DNA of 64,000 nucleotides from Tetracentron sinense (lineage: Eukaryota > Streptophyta > Magnoliopsida > Trochodendrales > Trochodendraceae): the NCBI GenBank assembly GCA_015143295.1, contig CM026563.1, positions 6,806,531 to 6,870,530 of the forward strand, read 5' to 3'. Both the position numbers and the translations under genes were made by a program. Under the pieces are notes generated by a model. The model was given only the letters and a program-made list of their open reading frames with translations, was not told the DNA's origin and ran no database searches. This document shows positions 1 through 11,009 of this stretch, piece by piece (position 1 is the first letter of the stretch; every line of letters starts with the position of its first letter).

Positions 1-78
1 CAACCCAATCTGAGATATTTCAAATATCTCTCATAAAGTTTATTTAATGCAGGTATATAAAAAAGTTAAAATTCAGCC

Positions 79-1020
79 TATATATGAAGCTTATCCCTTG
101 AATAACCCTTCATCTATCCATATCATTTTTTTCTTCATTTGCTTGATTTGCTCGACTTTTGTGCTTTTCTTTTTCTGATGAACCTATGGGTTGCTATAGG
201 GTATTTCCTTAGTCAACCTCACGAATCCAATCACTAGGTATTTTACAAAATGGGTACAACCAGCCGAAGTCTTGTGTTATGGTTCTATTTATATAATCAG
301 AATAGACTCAGCCAATGATCAATTCAAGAGTTGTTTCACCCCTTTTAACCATTCAAACTCTTCTCCCTCGGAGTTTCTTTTTCCTTTCTCTTTCCAGTTT
401 AAATACAATGCGAGCTATGCTTGAAGGGTTGAATCCGAGCTCCCCTGTATAGTGTATGGAGGTGGTAATCTTGTAATTATGGAGAAAAAATGTTTTACAA
501 AACTACCTTTACCTCTATGCATAATTACAAAAGTGTCATCACCATACACTAAAAAGGGAACTCTAGTTTAATGCCCAGAGCTCCATCTCAAAATTAGTCT
601 CTTTTTTTGTAGTACTTCTCATATTTATTTCTTTTTCTTTTTCATAAAAAATGAAGGGAAACTTTTTCTTATCCTAGTTTATTTTATTTTCAATTTTTAT
701 TTGCTAATTTACGGATCCGATTTGTAGGTGTACATGACTACAATAACCTTCGCTCTCAATGGATTCCAACCATGGGCTCTAATGAGAAGAGTCAATTATC
801 TCCCTACCGGCTAAGGTTGTTCTCTTTTCCTTGTTCACATTATGCACCCTGTTACATGTAACTTTTTTTGTTGGTTAAATGTTACATGTACTTCAAGAAC
901 TAAGTAGAGTAGAAAAGGGACTATTAATAACGCAAAACAAACAAATAAAAAAACATCAACTAACTTTGAAATTATTGATGCAGGTGTACGCAAGAAGTTC
1001 AAATCCCACGGTGGAAATAA
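79..1020 (+). pseudogene. Array unit A: TATA block and three mini-exons of an unknown short gene, decayed
   Basis: This is the first visible copy of a unit repeated on the same strand through the left 39 kb. A TATA-like block (TATATATGAA, 79-88) is followed by three exon-like blocks at about 178-237, 728-815 and 984-1020. The second block is bounded by a TTGTAG acceptor and an AG|GTTG donor and is 88 nt long, exactly as in copies B, C and D. The third block begins after GATGCAG and ends at TAA (1018-1020), giving a C-terminus QEVQIPRWK. In the frame linking the exons (phases 1 and 2), exon 2 is open and contains YNNLRSQWIPT, but exon 1 has an in-frame TAG at 210-212. I do not recognise the product. 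The copy is probably no longer coding, or is a non-coding transcript unit. The window edge cuts off its upstream part. Confidence 0.45.
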
Positions 1021-1080
1021 GAAATTCCACGGAAGATCTCCTTGCCAAGATTACTAAGATACTATGATGAGGACGAGTAG

Positions 1081-1654
1081 GGGTAATTAGGGGCGGAGCC
1101 AAGGGGCAAGGGAGGTAGCTGTCCCCGAACTGTTGAAGAATTAATCTCTATAACCTATAGATTCATGACAAGTTGAAATAAAATGGTTGTGATTTCTCGT
1201 TTTGGTTTCCATATCCTTAGAAGATCATATATACAATAGAAGAAATTTCAGCCAACCCTCAGATCACCAAAGGAGAAAATTCTAATATAACTCAAATGGG
1301 TAGCTAACATTAGCTCAATTCACTCTTGCTTCAACCAAGTCCATGCAGCCAAATAGCCTTCGCATAATTGAAGCAAAGGGTATGGTTTTCATTCCTGAAG
1401 TACCCGTTTGGTCAGTGTTAATAGCTCGTTCATCTATTATTGATCAGCTTATTGCATTAACAAACTACGAAACATCCGGAAGCAAATCGCCTGTGCTCTT
1501 CCTTCCCGTGGCCATGAGTTTTTAAAGGCTGGGATCAAATTGGCTGTACGGATTTAACAACTTTAAACAACTGTAAAAGAGATTCTGGCCTTCAAACACT
1601 ACGGCCACAGGGAAGAAAACAAAGGATTTTGTTTTGAAATATTCACCTACATCC
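1081..1654. other. Gene-free spacer with a hAT-end fragment
   Basis: No gene is supported here. Around 1090-1130 there is a stretch resembling the GGGGCGGAGCC end of the hAT-type elements at 2504-3446 and 61,621-62,185, but I found no matching second end. The short open frame at 1343-1525 has no recognisable features. Confidence 0.4.
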
Positions 1655-2142
1655 ACATGGGAACCATATCCTCCCTGTGGCCAGAGTGTTTAAAGGTTGA
1701 GTTCATTTGGCTTTTACGGATTTAACAGCTGTAGACTTCACTGTGACCAAGGAGTTTAAAGGCTGAGATCACTTGTTTAAACACCCTGGCCACAGTGAAG
1801 TCTACAGCTAAATCCGTACAAGCCAATTGATCTCACTCCTGACCAGTGTTGTCAGAACCGGACCGGGCATTGAACTAGTAGAGTGGCCATTCCCAGTTCC
1901 ACCGGTCCAGTTCAACCGTGTACTTTTTGCCCAAAAAAAAAAACATTTTTTGTTCATTTTTTCCTAAGTTTTCCCCGGGTCTGACCGGTTCTAGCTGGTT
2001 CTTAAATAATACTAGATTTGAGGGTTTTGGGAACCGTCGAGAGGGCCGGTTCCCGGTTCCACTGGCCGGTCCGGTCCTGTTCTGATAACAGTGCCCCTGA
2101 CCACAGTGAAGGCCACAGGGAACAACACATGATATGGTTCCA
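1655..2142. repeat. Palindromic MITE, split by a later hAT MITE
   Basis: GGGAACCATATCCTCCCTGT near 1659 is matched in inverse near 2110-2142 (CACAGGGAACA then ATATGGTTCC). The inner arms repeat GTGGCC, CAGAGTGTTTAAAGG and the inverse of GACTTCACTGTG. A fragment of the same family lies at about 52,100-52,180. The element is interrupted by the 250-bp hAT MITE at 1844-2093, so it is the older of the two. Confidence 0.55.
1844..2093. mobile_element. Non-autonomous hAT MITE, 250 bp
   Basis: The ends are CAGTGTTGTCAGAACCGGAC and its near inverse, finishing GTTCTGATAACAGTG. The flanks are CTCCTGAC (1836-1843) and CCCCTGAC (2094-2101), a 7-of-8 match to an 8-bp target duplication as expected for hAT. 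The interior is rich in CCGGTCC/GGACCGG self-complementary blocks and has no transposase. Confidence 0.75.
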
Positions 2143-2503
2143 TAAGCATGCAACTGCACGCCTTCCCAATCCATATGATTGCTCAACACTGAATTCTAAT
2201 AGAAGGAACAGAAACACACAAATGCCCTTCTCTACAAAAGGAAAAATGAAAGAACTAAAACGGAAGCCGTGAAACATCCATGCATGCTGACATGCTGTAA
2301 ATGCTCGCATGAAGGAAATCTTCAAAGTTGATCTCCTGGTTCATGTTAGAACACGATTCCCCCAAGATCTAGGAGACAACCAAACAACCACTAAGATCCC
2401 AGTCGTTGGTGTGCCCTCTAGAAGCCTGAGTAGGTATAGCATGGTCCTATATGTCTTCTCAGGTACCAGCATAATCCTCCTTGACCATTGTGATCCCTAC
2501 GCA
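2143..2503. other. Gene-free spacer
   Basis: No gene, RNA gene or repeat boundary could be supported in this stretch. The open frames over it are short and without motifs. Confidence 0.35.
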
Positions 2504-3446
2504 CAGGAGTGGAGCCATGATTTTATTGTAGGGGGCACACAATGATTAATTGAATGTGTCATTTTGGTGAATTTGTGGAAAATAATTACACGGGTACAAA
2601 ATATTTAGGTAGGGGATTGAGGGGTTTGGGATGTAGTCCCCGATTTTTTTTTGACAACTAGATTTGTAGGTCATTTCGTCTACGGGTTTTGTTTCTCATT
2701 AGTTACGGGTATCTATCCTCATACCCTATGACTACCCCCTATTAAATAATTAAACAATATAGTAGAAAATATATATTTTGTTTTCAACAGTGTAGGGCCC
2801 CTTGCCGAATGGCTATGCCGTATTAAATAATATAACATATGTTTTCAAAAGTTTAGTAGGGGTAATTGTCAATCTTGTCAATGACTATGTTCTATTAAAT
2901 AATTAACGACATTGTATAAAAGATATATATATTTTTTATAAGGTCAAGGAGATTGGATTATAGTTCATTGAGATTGAACCTTCCCCAAGTTCAATCACAC
3001 CCAAAAGTCAACACGTGTCTCTTTTAACTCTTATTAATTGTGGTTAAGAGTCACTAATCCTTGAGGTTCAACAATATAACCTTTATTTTTTATAAATTAT
3101 ATAAAAAAGCACTTAACATTGACTAAGAATTTTTAACCCTTAGGGTTATTTTTTTTAAAAAAATTCTTCAAAAAACCAAGGTTATAGTGTTGAACTCCAA
3201 AGGTTAATGAATCTTAATCACAATTAATAGGGATTAAAAGAGACATATGTTGAAGTGTGGCAGTTGCTCCATGCCCCCATTGCTCAACTATAAATTTTTT
3301 ATTGTATTTTATTCAAAAGTTTAAGGGGGGCACTTAGCCTCAAGCCCCAAATATTAGAATTTAAAATTTTTTAAGAAAAACCCTTATTTTTCAAAAGTTG
3401 AGGGAGGGACAGGAGTGCCCCCCCTAGGCATCTGGCTTTACCCCTA
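2504..3446. mobile_element. Old hAT-type non-autonomous element with a nested MITE
   Basis: The left end CAGGAGTGGAGCC pairs with a right end GGCTTTACCCCTA, whose inverse is TAGGGGTAAAGCC. The flanks CCTACGCA (2496-2503) and CCTGCATA (3447-3454) agree at five of eight positions, the mismatches being transitions, which fits an aged 8-bp duplication. The interior repeats phrases such as GGGGGCAC, TGCCCC and TTCAAAAGTT, also present in the better-preserved relative at 61,621-62,185. No transposase is visible. Confidence 0.55.
2940..3260. repeat. Palindromic AT-rich MITE nested in the hAT element
   Basis: The left arm (ACACGTGTCTCTTTTAACTC, then TTAATTGTGGTTAAGA) is matched in inverse by the right arm (CTTAATCACAATTAATAGGG, then TTAAAAGAGACA). 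The centre is T/A rich. This is one member of a family with copies at about 33.54-33.70, 46.99-47.36 kb and elsewhere, sharing the AGGTTCAAC and GTGGTTAAGA motifs. Confidence 0.55.
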
Positions 3447-3636
3447 CCTGCATAAATCTTAAACGGGATACCCCAGAATATATCAATTAAATAAGGGTAA
3501 ATTACACGACTTCCCCTGATGTTTGGTGAAAATTCAGAAGTCTCCCCTCTTGTTTATGAAATTACGCTGACCTCCCTAGTCAAGCTCGTCAAGTTAACAC
3601 CGTTAACAATAATATTCTTTTACAATTTTACACGTT

Positions 3637-5552
3637 GTTACGGCTTGGTTTGAAAGCTCAATCAAAGAAAAACATAAACGTCCCAAACATTCAGTGGGAA
3701 CATAACAGAGAAAATGATAATTTTTCTAGGGTTTTTAGAAAAATAACTAAATAATACTAATCTGAGGTTAATTATGCTTAACCATGGTTAAAGGGGCTCT
3801 ACAAACCGCCCCGTGTCCCAATAACGCCAACCATAACTATGGTTAAGATTCACTCATGCCTAGGGTTCATTCATCTAACCTTGGTTTTTAGAAACAAAAT
3901 AACCTTAGGTTGATTATTGTCTAACCACAATTAAAGAAGGCTCTACAAGCTGCTACATGTCCCTTTTAGCACCTACTAACTGTGGTTAAGATTCACTCAC
4001 CCCTAGGATTCATCCATCTAACCTTGGTTTTAAGAAATAAAAGTATTAACCTTAGGTTATTTATATAAGTCGCCATGTGTCCCTTTTAATACCCACTAAC
4101 TTTAATATATAATACCTTAAGACTTATAATAACTTAAGAAGTTAAGCTTTACTTTGTGTATGTTTAAATACTGACACTCTAGTATAGTATCTTAATAATA
4201 TAGTAAATGTAATGTTTTTCTTTCTTTTTGGAAAAATATGCTAATACATACTATCATACAATGTGTATGTGTAACAAATTAATAGTGTTGTTTATTTTCA
4301 AAATGTTTTAATGTTACTACTTGTAAGTTGTACCCTTTTTTATTTTATAATATAATGATACTAATACTAATACTAATAATTTAACTAGCGGTACCAATTG
4401 GGGGTGAACTAATACTAATAATCTAGGTACTTAAACTCTGTTGTATTGCTCTTTGAGTGGCATCGTTCATCACCGACCCAAATGATGAAGAAAGGTTGTA
4501 TATCAAGTTGACAATCAACGTAGAAAAAGTTGCTAAAACATGATATATTTTTTTGGAAAATGCTAGTGAGATCGCAAAGGGCCGAGACCACACCGAGACC
4601 GTGCAAGTGATACACGGACCTCAAATTTTCAAAAACAGATTTAATGAAATTTTGAGATCCATGCATCACAAGCACAGTCTTGGTGTGGTCTCGGCCCTTC
4701 GTGGTCTCAGTAGCAAAGTTATATATTTTTATTATCATTCTTTCGGCCCTGGCCCTTGAGGGCTCCATTACTTGAGGAAATACTTTACGGCTTGGTTTGA
4801 AAGCTCATTCAAAGAAAAACATAAATGTCTCAAACATTCAACGGAAACATAACAGAGAAAATGATAAATTCTCTAGGGTTTTAGAAAAATAACTAAAAAA
4901 ATACTAATCTTAGGTTAATTATGCTTAACCATGGTTAAAGGGGCTCTACAAGCTGCCTCATGTCCCTACAACGCCAACCATAACTATGGTTAAGATTCAC
5001 TCACGCCTAGGGTTCATCGATCTAACCTTGGTTTTTAGAAACAAAAAAATCTTAGGTTGATTATGTCTAACCACAATTAAAGAAAGCTCTACAAGCCACC
5101 ACATGTCCCTTTTAGCACCCACAAACTGTGGTTAAGATTCACTCCTATAGATTCACTCACCCCTAGGATTCATCCATCTAACCTTGGTTTTAAGAAATAA
5201 AAATATTAACCTTAGGTTAATTATATAAGCCGCCATGTGTCCCTTTTACTACCCACTAACTTTAATATATAATACCTTAAGACTTATAATAAGTTAAGAA
5301 GCTAAGCTTTACTTTGTCTATGTTTAAATACTAACACTGTAGTATATATCTTTCTAATATAGTTAATGTAATGTATATCTTTCTTTTTGGAGAAATATCT
5401 AATAGAGGCTAATACATACTATCATACTATGTGTATGTGTAACAAATTAATAGTGTCGTATATTTTCAAAATATTTTAATGTTACTACTTATAAGTTGTA
5501 CCCTTTTTTTCTTTTGTAATATAATGATACTAATACTAATAATTTAATTAGC
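3637..5552. repeat. Direct duplication of a MITE-rich block, about 1.15 kb apart
   Basis: The block starting ACGGCTTGGTTTGAAAGCTC at about 3640 recurs at about 4787 in the same order. Both copies run through an AACCATGGTTAAAGGGGCTC arm, CTAACCTTGGTTTT, and a closing AATGATACTAATACTAATA tract at about 4355 and 5523. Each copy contains palindromic MITE arms (CCATAACTATGGTTAAGATT). No gene is present. A third partial copy of the following spacer lies at 7078-7222. Confidence 0.6.
4553..4720. mobile_element. MITE with long terminal inverted repeats (GGGCCGAGACCAC family)
   Basis: TGCTAGTGAGATCGCAAAGG then GCCGAGACCACAC is matched at the other end by the inverse of GTGTGGTCTCGGCCCTTCGT then GGTCTCAGTAGCA, with few mismatches over about 33 bp. 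The flanks share ATATATTTT (4543-4551 and 4721-4729). The paralogous spacer at 7190-7222 lacks the insert, so the empty site is known. Relatives lie at 33,708-33,745 (fragment) and 54,107-54,228. Confidence 0.75.
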
Positions 5553-5557
5553 GGTAC

Positions 5558-6804
5558 TGATCTATTAAGATTATTACCCCGTTACTACACTAAATTTAAA
5601 GAATAGTAGCAAGTATAGAGGGTGTCGACCCACGAAGATTGTGTTGGTTATATTGCTTAATTTCAAGGATGAATAATTTTAATTTGAAAGGCGAACAAAT
5701 GGGTTTTGGTTTAAAAGTCCTAAAATTATCCTAAAATTCAAAATCAATTAAAAGTGATTAGGAATCTGGAGAAAGAAGTATAGGGTATTGAATTCACCGC
5801 TTGCCTCCTAACTTTGATTAACTATATTCAATTCAAGATTATTATTTGTAATTGATTTTAAGTAATTGAACTACAAGTCTCAATTAGATTCTTTCAAAAA
5901 ATCAAGTATAAGAATCCTAGTTATATATGATCTATCTTTGGTTGGCACGGATCGTCTACATTATATTAAGTAACCTAAGGTTATAGTAATGATCCATCTT
6001 TCCGTAGGTATAGATCATCTTAGAATTCTCATACTTGTATATTAAACACCATTACATGACATCTATAAATAAAATCACAGAAATTAATTATGGATTGAAT
6101 CTCAATCAAATCAAAGTTAATTCCTAAGACAAGGAAAGCTTTATTAAGATTGAAGATTGAACAATAGAATCGATTGTCTAAGAAATCCTCGAGTAATGCA
6201 ATTTCTATTACAAATAATGAAACCCTAGAAATAAATATAGAAAATATAACGTTACTCAGCTAGGGTTTCATCAAAACCCTAGATAGAAGCTTAGTTGCTC
6301 ATGGTGGATGGAGTGACTGCCATTAACGATGAAGACTCCATGATCTTCATGCTTCACTCCCAATGAGTTTTCCTCTCCAATTCCGAATCCTAGGTAAGGC
6401 CTTAGGGTCTTCTATTTATAGGCTTCCAAAAATCGCATTAGGGTTCAATTTCCCAAGTCGTACACGCATCCCGAGGTGTCAAAATCAGATAACCGATCGA
6501 TCGGAGGAGTAAGTATCGATTGATCGGACCCTACTAGAATTGGCTGATCGATCGGTCTGGTGGGTCCAATCAATCGGTCTGCTTTGGTCTTCACTCCCTA
6601 AGTCCTTTTTGGCTTGTTTTACTTGTTTAAGACCCTTCCAGCTTCCTCACTTGGAGTAAATCTTCAAGTTTATTCCCTTTTGCTCTCAAATACCTGAAAT
6701 ACAAGAATCATACCAAGTGAAGCATAATAGGAACAAAAAGAATATTTAAATACATAACAAGTCTAGTTTTGAGATATGCAATTGTGCACAATTACGCCCA
6801 ATCA
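5558..6804. mobile_element. Probable solo LTR (fossil), 1.25 kb
   Basis: The segment starts TGATCTATTAAG and ends GCCCAATCA, so it has TG...CA termini. It splits a target that is intact in the duplicated copy at about 4387-4405 (GCGGTACCAATTGGGGG); the flanks GGTAC and AGTAA fit an aged 5-bp duplication. It has no open reading frame of note and contains a run of CGATCGATCGG-like motifs near 6490-6580. Its family is not recognised with certainty. Confidence 0.45.
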
Positions 6805-7369
6805 AGTAACAATTGGGGGTGTCAAAGTTGTCATGCCAGAATGGTGTCTGCACAAGCCCTATAATGAGCTACGAAACTAGAGTAGGGGTGATAATTTCTT
6901 ATCCAACCACATGTTACGCTTAAGATATTTGAATGCAGTGAGTTTTTTTTTAATTATTTCAAGATCTATGGCTAGGCCGCAACCATGGGTAGTAACGTTA
7001 GTATCTGTTCTAGTTCAGCAGATGGGTGCATCACACCTCTCGTTCCTTGATCCGGATCAATCGAGTGGTGGCATACTAATACTAATAATCTAGGTACTTA
7101 AACTTCGTTGTATTGCTCTTTGAGTGGCATTGTTCATCACTCAAATAAAGGAGAAAGTTTGTATATCAAGTTGACAATCAACGTAGAAACATTTGCTAAA
7201 ACATGATATAATTTTATTATCATCTTTCGGCCCTGTCCCTTGAGGGTAAGGCTTGGGCCTAGACAGTTTAAGCCCTCTGAGGGCTAGGGCCTCACTCCGA
7301 TGAATGAGGGTCGGGCCTAATAAGACCTAGGCCCTGTCCTAATCCTGCCCTTTGACAGCCCTACTTGTT
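6805..7369. other. Gene-free spacer with repeat fragments
   Basis: 7078-7222 repeats the spacer at 4406-4550 without the MITE found there. 7225-7370 is a fragment of a GGGCC-rich hAT-like MITE ending TTGACAGCCCTAC. The open frame at 6911-7093 shows no motifs. No gene is supported. Confidence 0.45.
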
Positions 7370-7413
7370 GTGCATGTGATAAGGAGTGGCGATGGATGGG
7401 ATGGGTTGTGTCG

Positions 7414-7893
7414 TAGGGCTATCAATGGATCAGATCAGGATCCGGATCTGATCCGATTAGCTGGACTTTGGACCCTATATGTGATCTGTCGGATCGAATT
7501 CGGATCAGATCGGTAGAATCTGATTATAATCAGATCGGATATGGATATAGGGTGATCTGATCTGATTAAAATCCGATCCGATTATAATAAATTTTTTTAA
7601 ATCATTTTAATATATTAAATAGATTTTCTATACATATAAAGTATATTTTAAAAAAATTAACATTAATTAGAGTTAATTAAGGTACTATTATATTTTTATA
7701 TTATTAAAATAGAGTTTTTTTTTTAATTAACCTTAATCGGATCGGATTCGGATCTTAAAAATATAATCGGATTCGGATTGATTAATTCATGATCCATAGG
7801 ATCTGGGATCGGATTCTGATCTGTCGGATTCTTAATCAAATCGGATTTGAATCTAGGCAGTTCCGATCCGAATCCGACCCATTGACAGCCCTA
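7414..7893. mobile_element. hAT-type MITE, 480 bp, rich in GGATCGGAT motifs
   Basis: The ends are TAGGGCTATCAATGG and the inverse of CCCATTGACAGCCCTA. The flanks TTGTGTCG (7406-7413) and CTATGTCG (7894-7901) match at six of eight positions. The paralogous site in unit C near 12,330 (TGTTGTCGGGTCAATTTGG) lacks the insert. The interior alternates GATCGGAT and ATCCGATC blocks, so the transcript could fold on itself. It is non-coding. Confidence 0.75.
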
Positions 7894-9674
7894 CTATGTC
7901 GGGTCAGTTTGGGGTTTATAATATCTTTGGAACAAACCAAATTTAAAATGGGTTAAAAGAAGTCAAATCCGAGCTCAATCTAATAAGTTCCTTTTAAGCC
8001 CGACCACCTAATCCAATATAATAGATAACTAATATCAATTAATTCTAGTTTACAGCAGAGTTTAACTATGAACAGGATAGTTGGTTCAAAATATACTAGA
8101 GATTGATCATTACATGCGTAATTTCTTGGAAAAGTGCTACCCCACTCTCTCCTGTTTGAGGCAAGAAGACAAAGATTTTGTGTCCTTACTTGTAGTTTCC
8201 ACTACAAAAATCCTTACTATTTTTGCTCCAAAAGGAAAGAATGCAATATAGAGAGAGAGGGCTAACAAAATTCTTGCAAAGTATTTTGAAAATATTTAAA
8301 TATGATGTGGAGTCCCAGAAAAGATTGTTATGTGCGATGTGGAAAATAAAAGATTTCCAAAGCTCCCATTTTGAGTGTAAATTGTGACAATTTTGTAATT
8401 GTTGGGGGAAAAAATCTTTGTAAATATGTAAATATGATAATAATTACAAAAATGTCATCCTGTTGGACCTGTTCACATTAAAAATGACATGGATATCTTT
8501 TTTCTCCGAGCTTGCATCATATGAAAACTATCATTTTGGGAAATAATCTTTAATTTGTGTATTTACCAAAACACTTCAGTGGTTAGTGGGCTTCTCCGAA
8601 TATCTTTTGAATCAGAGCTCCTATTCATAGTTAAATTATTTGCACTATTTTTGCTTGTCCCATTGATGTGTGTGCATAAGCACCACATGTTAGGTCCGGG
8701 ATATAATCATGTGAGGGTGTGTATGGTTAATTTCTTCACCCTTAGGAACATATACTAACCCTACTAACTAACGAGTTAAATAAATAAATACATAATAACA
8801 TTTAAACTCGAAGTTAGCATTTAATATTTAATAAATTGTTTATTTGCATCCATGCACATTCATGCACTGGCATGTATAAAGCAAGATTTGAAATCTCAAA
8901 AATTTTGGTCCCTCCATCGAAACTGAAATTTTGAATAACTCAACGAAATTTAAGATAAATTATTTTTAAAATATTTATTGGAACAAAATATCTACATAAT
9001 TAGATAATTTTATTATTTTACATAAATATCATTATTTTAGTTTTAAAAATATTTTTTCAGAAATTTCACTAAATATATCGTAAATTTCAAATATTGTTGA
9101 AAATATCAATATTTTATTAAACATTTATTGAAAATTATTTAAAATAAATATACAAACTTCGAATGAAGCCATGCAACCCAAGATCATAGTCATTTCAGTT
9201 TTGGAGGAGGGAACGAGGCCGAAATTTCACCATATGGATCCAAAATTTCAAGCCATGGTACAAAGAGCCATCAAAATATCTTTGATGATGATACTATAGT
9301 GATGTAATGAAGTTGTATACATGATAGCTAGACACTCATGTATTGTAAGTCGTATCATATATCAAATTATATTATCCCTTCTAAATTAAATCAAAAGCCG
9401 AGCAACTCAGTATGTATAAACAAGCATTCCCTCTTTGTGTCATTTATAGAAAGAACAATCTAAATATAGCAAAAGGGTGACATAAATAGCAAATACAATT
9501 GAAAATCCATTTCATTTCAGGTTGCAACATTCAATGAAAATGATTCTCATAATCCTCAATTGTTATATTATTTAATTCCATATATGCACTCACCAACCCA
9601 ATGAGAGATCTTTCAAAATTTCTCTCATAAAGTTATTACTTAAAGCGGGTGAACTTAAACTCTAGAGCTCAGCC

Positions 9675-10448
9675 TATATATGATTATATATTATAGGAAG
9701 CATGGCCCTTGAATATAACTTCATGTCTCCATGTATTCCTTTTTTTCATTTGCTTCAGTTTTTTAAATGTTAGTTCGTATGTTGCTGCCAAGCTGATGCA
9801 CAGACTCGCTTGTTAGAAGATAATTAAAGAGTGGAAGAATTAACTGAGCTTTTCAGATGAACCCGTGGGTTGCCTCAGGGCGTTTCCCTGATCAATCGGG
9901 CAGGTTGAATAACCAGGTATTTTACAAAACAGAAATGAGTACAACCATAACTAGCCGATTTTTGAATTTTTTTTTTTTTTTTTGAGGGAGAGTTATCTAG
10001 GAAAGAGAATGAAAATTGTTTTTAGTAGCTTGTTTTTTTCAGTTTTTGTTTACTAATTAATAAATCCTTATTTTGCAGTTGCATATGGCTACAATAACCT
10101 TCCCTCTCAATGGATACCCACCATCGCCTATAATGAAGAGATTCATCTCTCTTCCTATCGTCTAAGGTTTTTCTCTTTTTCTTGTTGACATTACACGCCG
10201 TTAGTGAGTACTTCTTTTAGCAATTTTTAAATTAATATTAATCTCTCTTTTCTAAATTTCTTATTGTGGTATTTCTAGTTCCTAGAATCTTTAATTATCA
10301 TGATAGGTTACATGTACTTCAAGAACTAATAGAGTAGAAATTAAGGGGACTATAAATACCGTAAATCAAATAAAAGAAAAGCAACAACTAACTTAGAAAT
10401 TAATGATGCAGGTGCAATCAAGGAGTTCAAATCCCACGGTGGAAATAA
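9675..10448 (+). pseudogene. Array unit B gene-like region: TATA block and three mini-exons
   Basis: TATATATGA at 9675-9683 precedes exon-like blocks 9857-9916 (60 nt), 10,079-10,166 (88 nt) and 10,412-10,448 (37 nt). The acceptors are TTTTCAG, TTTTGCAG and GATGCAG; the donors are CCAG|GTATTT and CTAAG|GTTTTT. In the linking frame, exon 2 reads through GYNNLPSQWIPT and exon 3 ends VQIPRWK and TAA, but exon 1 has a TGA where copy C has TGG. Read from the ATG at the start of exon 1 in another frame, the chain is open until a TAA at the exon 2 donor, so the true frame is not certain. The product is unknown. Confidence 0.45.
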
Positions 10449-10524
10449 TATATTCCGTGGAAGATCTCCGTGCCATGATTACTAGAGATAATATGAAGCG
10501 ACCGAGTGGGAATAATATCCAGGT

Positions 10525-10628
10525 GTATGCACACGCGCGTTTTACAAATACCCTCTTCTTTTGTTGGCATATGCACATGCGCGTTTTACAAATACCCTCT
10601 TCTTTTGTTGGCGTATGCACATGCGCGT
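10525..10628. repeat. 44-bp tandem repeat, about 2.4 copies
   Basis: Units start at 10,525, 10,569 and 10,613 with RTATGCACAYGCGCG, followed by TTTTACAAATACCCTCTTCT. The period of 44 is not a multiple of three, so the open frames over it are unlikely to be meaningful. It lies just downstream of mini-exon 3 of unit B and is not seen in the other copies. Confidence 0.8.
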
Positions 10629-10838
10629 CCTTACAGTTTTTAAGGGATTATATAATTATACGAGGAATATGTTTCAAGTTAGGTTTCTGATCGAGTACTG
10701 AGAACAAGTTTGTATAAGAGTCTAGTCTGTGAGAGAGTGAGCTCTGTAATCTCCTTGTTTTGAACTAGCAAAGAAGACGACTTCTCTGTAGACGTAACCC
10801 ACATCGAGTGAATCATGTAAATTCTGTGTGTGTGTGTG

Positions 10839-11003
10839 TTTTTTTTTTATAACTCGGGGTGTACTTAATTAAACCCTTCAAGTCAGGACTGATCCTCAAG
10901 GGTGTAATGAAGGCCCATAATCTGCCACACCAGGAAAGTCCGCAAAAATCCCGAATGGAGCTGACCCGAAAGAGGGAGTGAGAAGTCGAACTCAAGACCT
11001 TTG
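10839..11003 (-). mobile_element. SINE, 5'-truncated, minus strand
   Basis: Read on the minus strand it has a box-B-like GAGTTCGACTT, then CTCACTCCCTCTTTCGGGTC, GATCAGTCCTGAC and CACCCCGAGT before an A-rich tail (T run 10,839-10,848 on the plus strand). The same order of blocks occurs in the plus-strand SINE at 49,421-49,608, which identifies the family. The box A end is absent. Confidence 0.65.
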
Positions 11004-11009
11004 TGTGTT

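Larger units (their letters stand above)
7370..10690 (+). repeat. Array unit B, most complete block of the tandem array
   Basis: The block starts GATAAGGAGTGGCGATGG and runs through an ACAAAGATTTTGTGTC segment (about 8170), an ATTTAGTG/CGTAAATTTC spacer, a CAGGTTGCAACATTCA segment (about 9520), the TATA block and the mini-exons. The same order recurs in unit C (12,300-13,367 continued at 30,676) and in units D and E (34.19-37.7 kb). The shared order and strand argue for tandem duplication rather than independent insertion. Confidence 0.65.

Noticed and set aside
879-1067. RSSNPTVEI peptide in mini-exon 3, repeated in several array copies, resembling the SRGNPTVEV motif at the start of enolase
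   Set aside because: The resemblance is limited to NPTVE. No other enolase motif is present, and the alternative frame ending in QIPRWK fits the splice phases better.
2018-2545. Several open frames on both strands at 1.9-2.5 kb
   Set aside because: They cover a hAT MITE and its flanks, overlap one another on opposite strands, and have no motifs.
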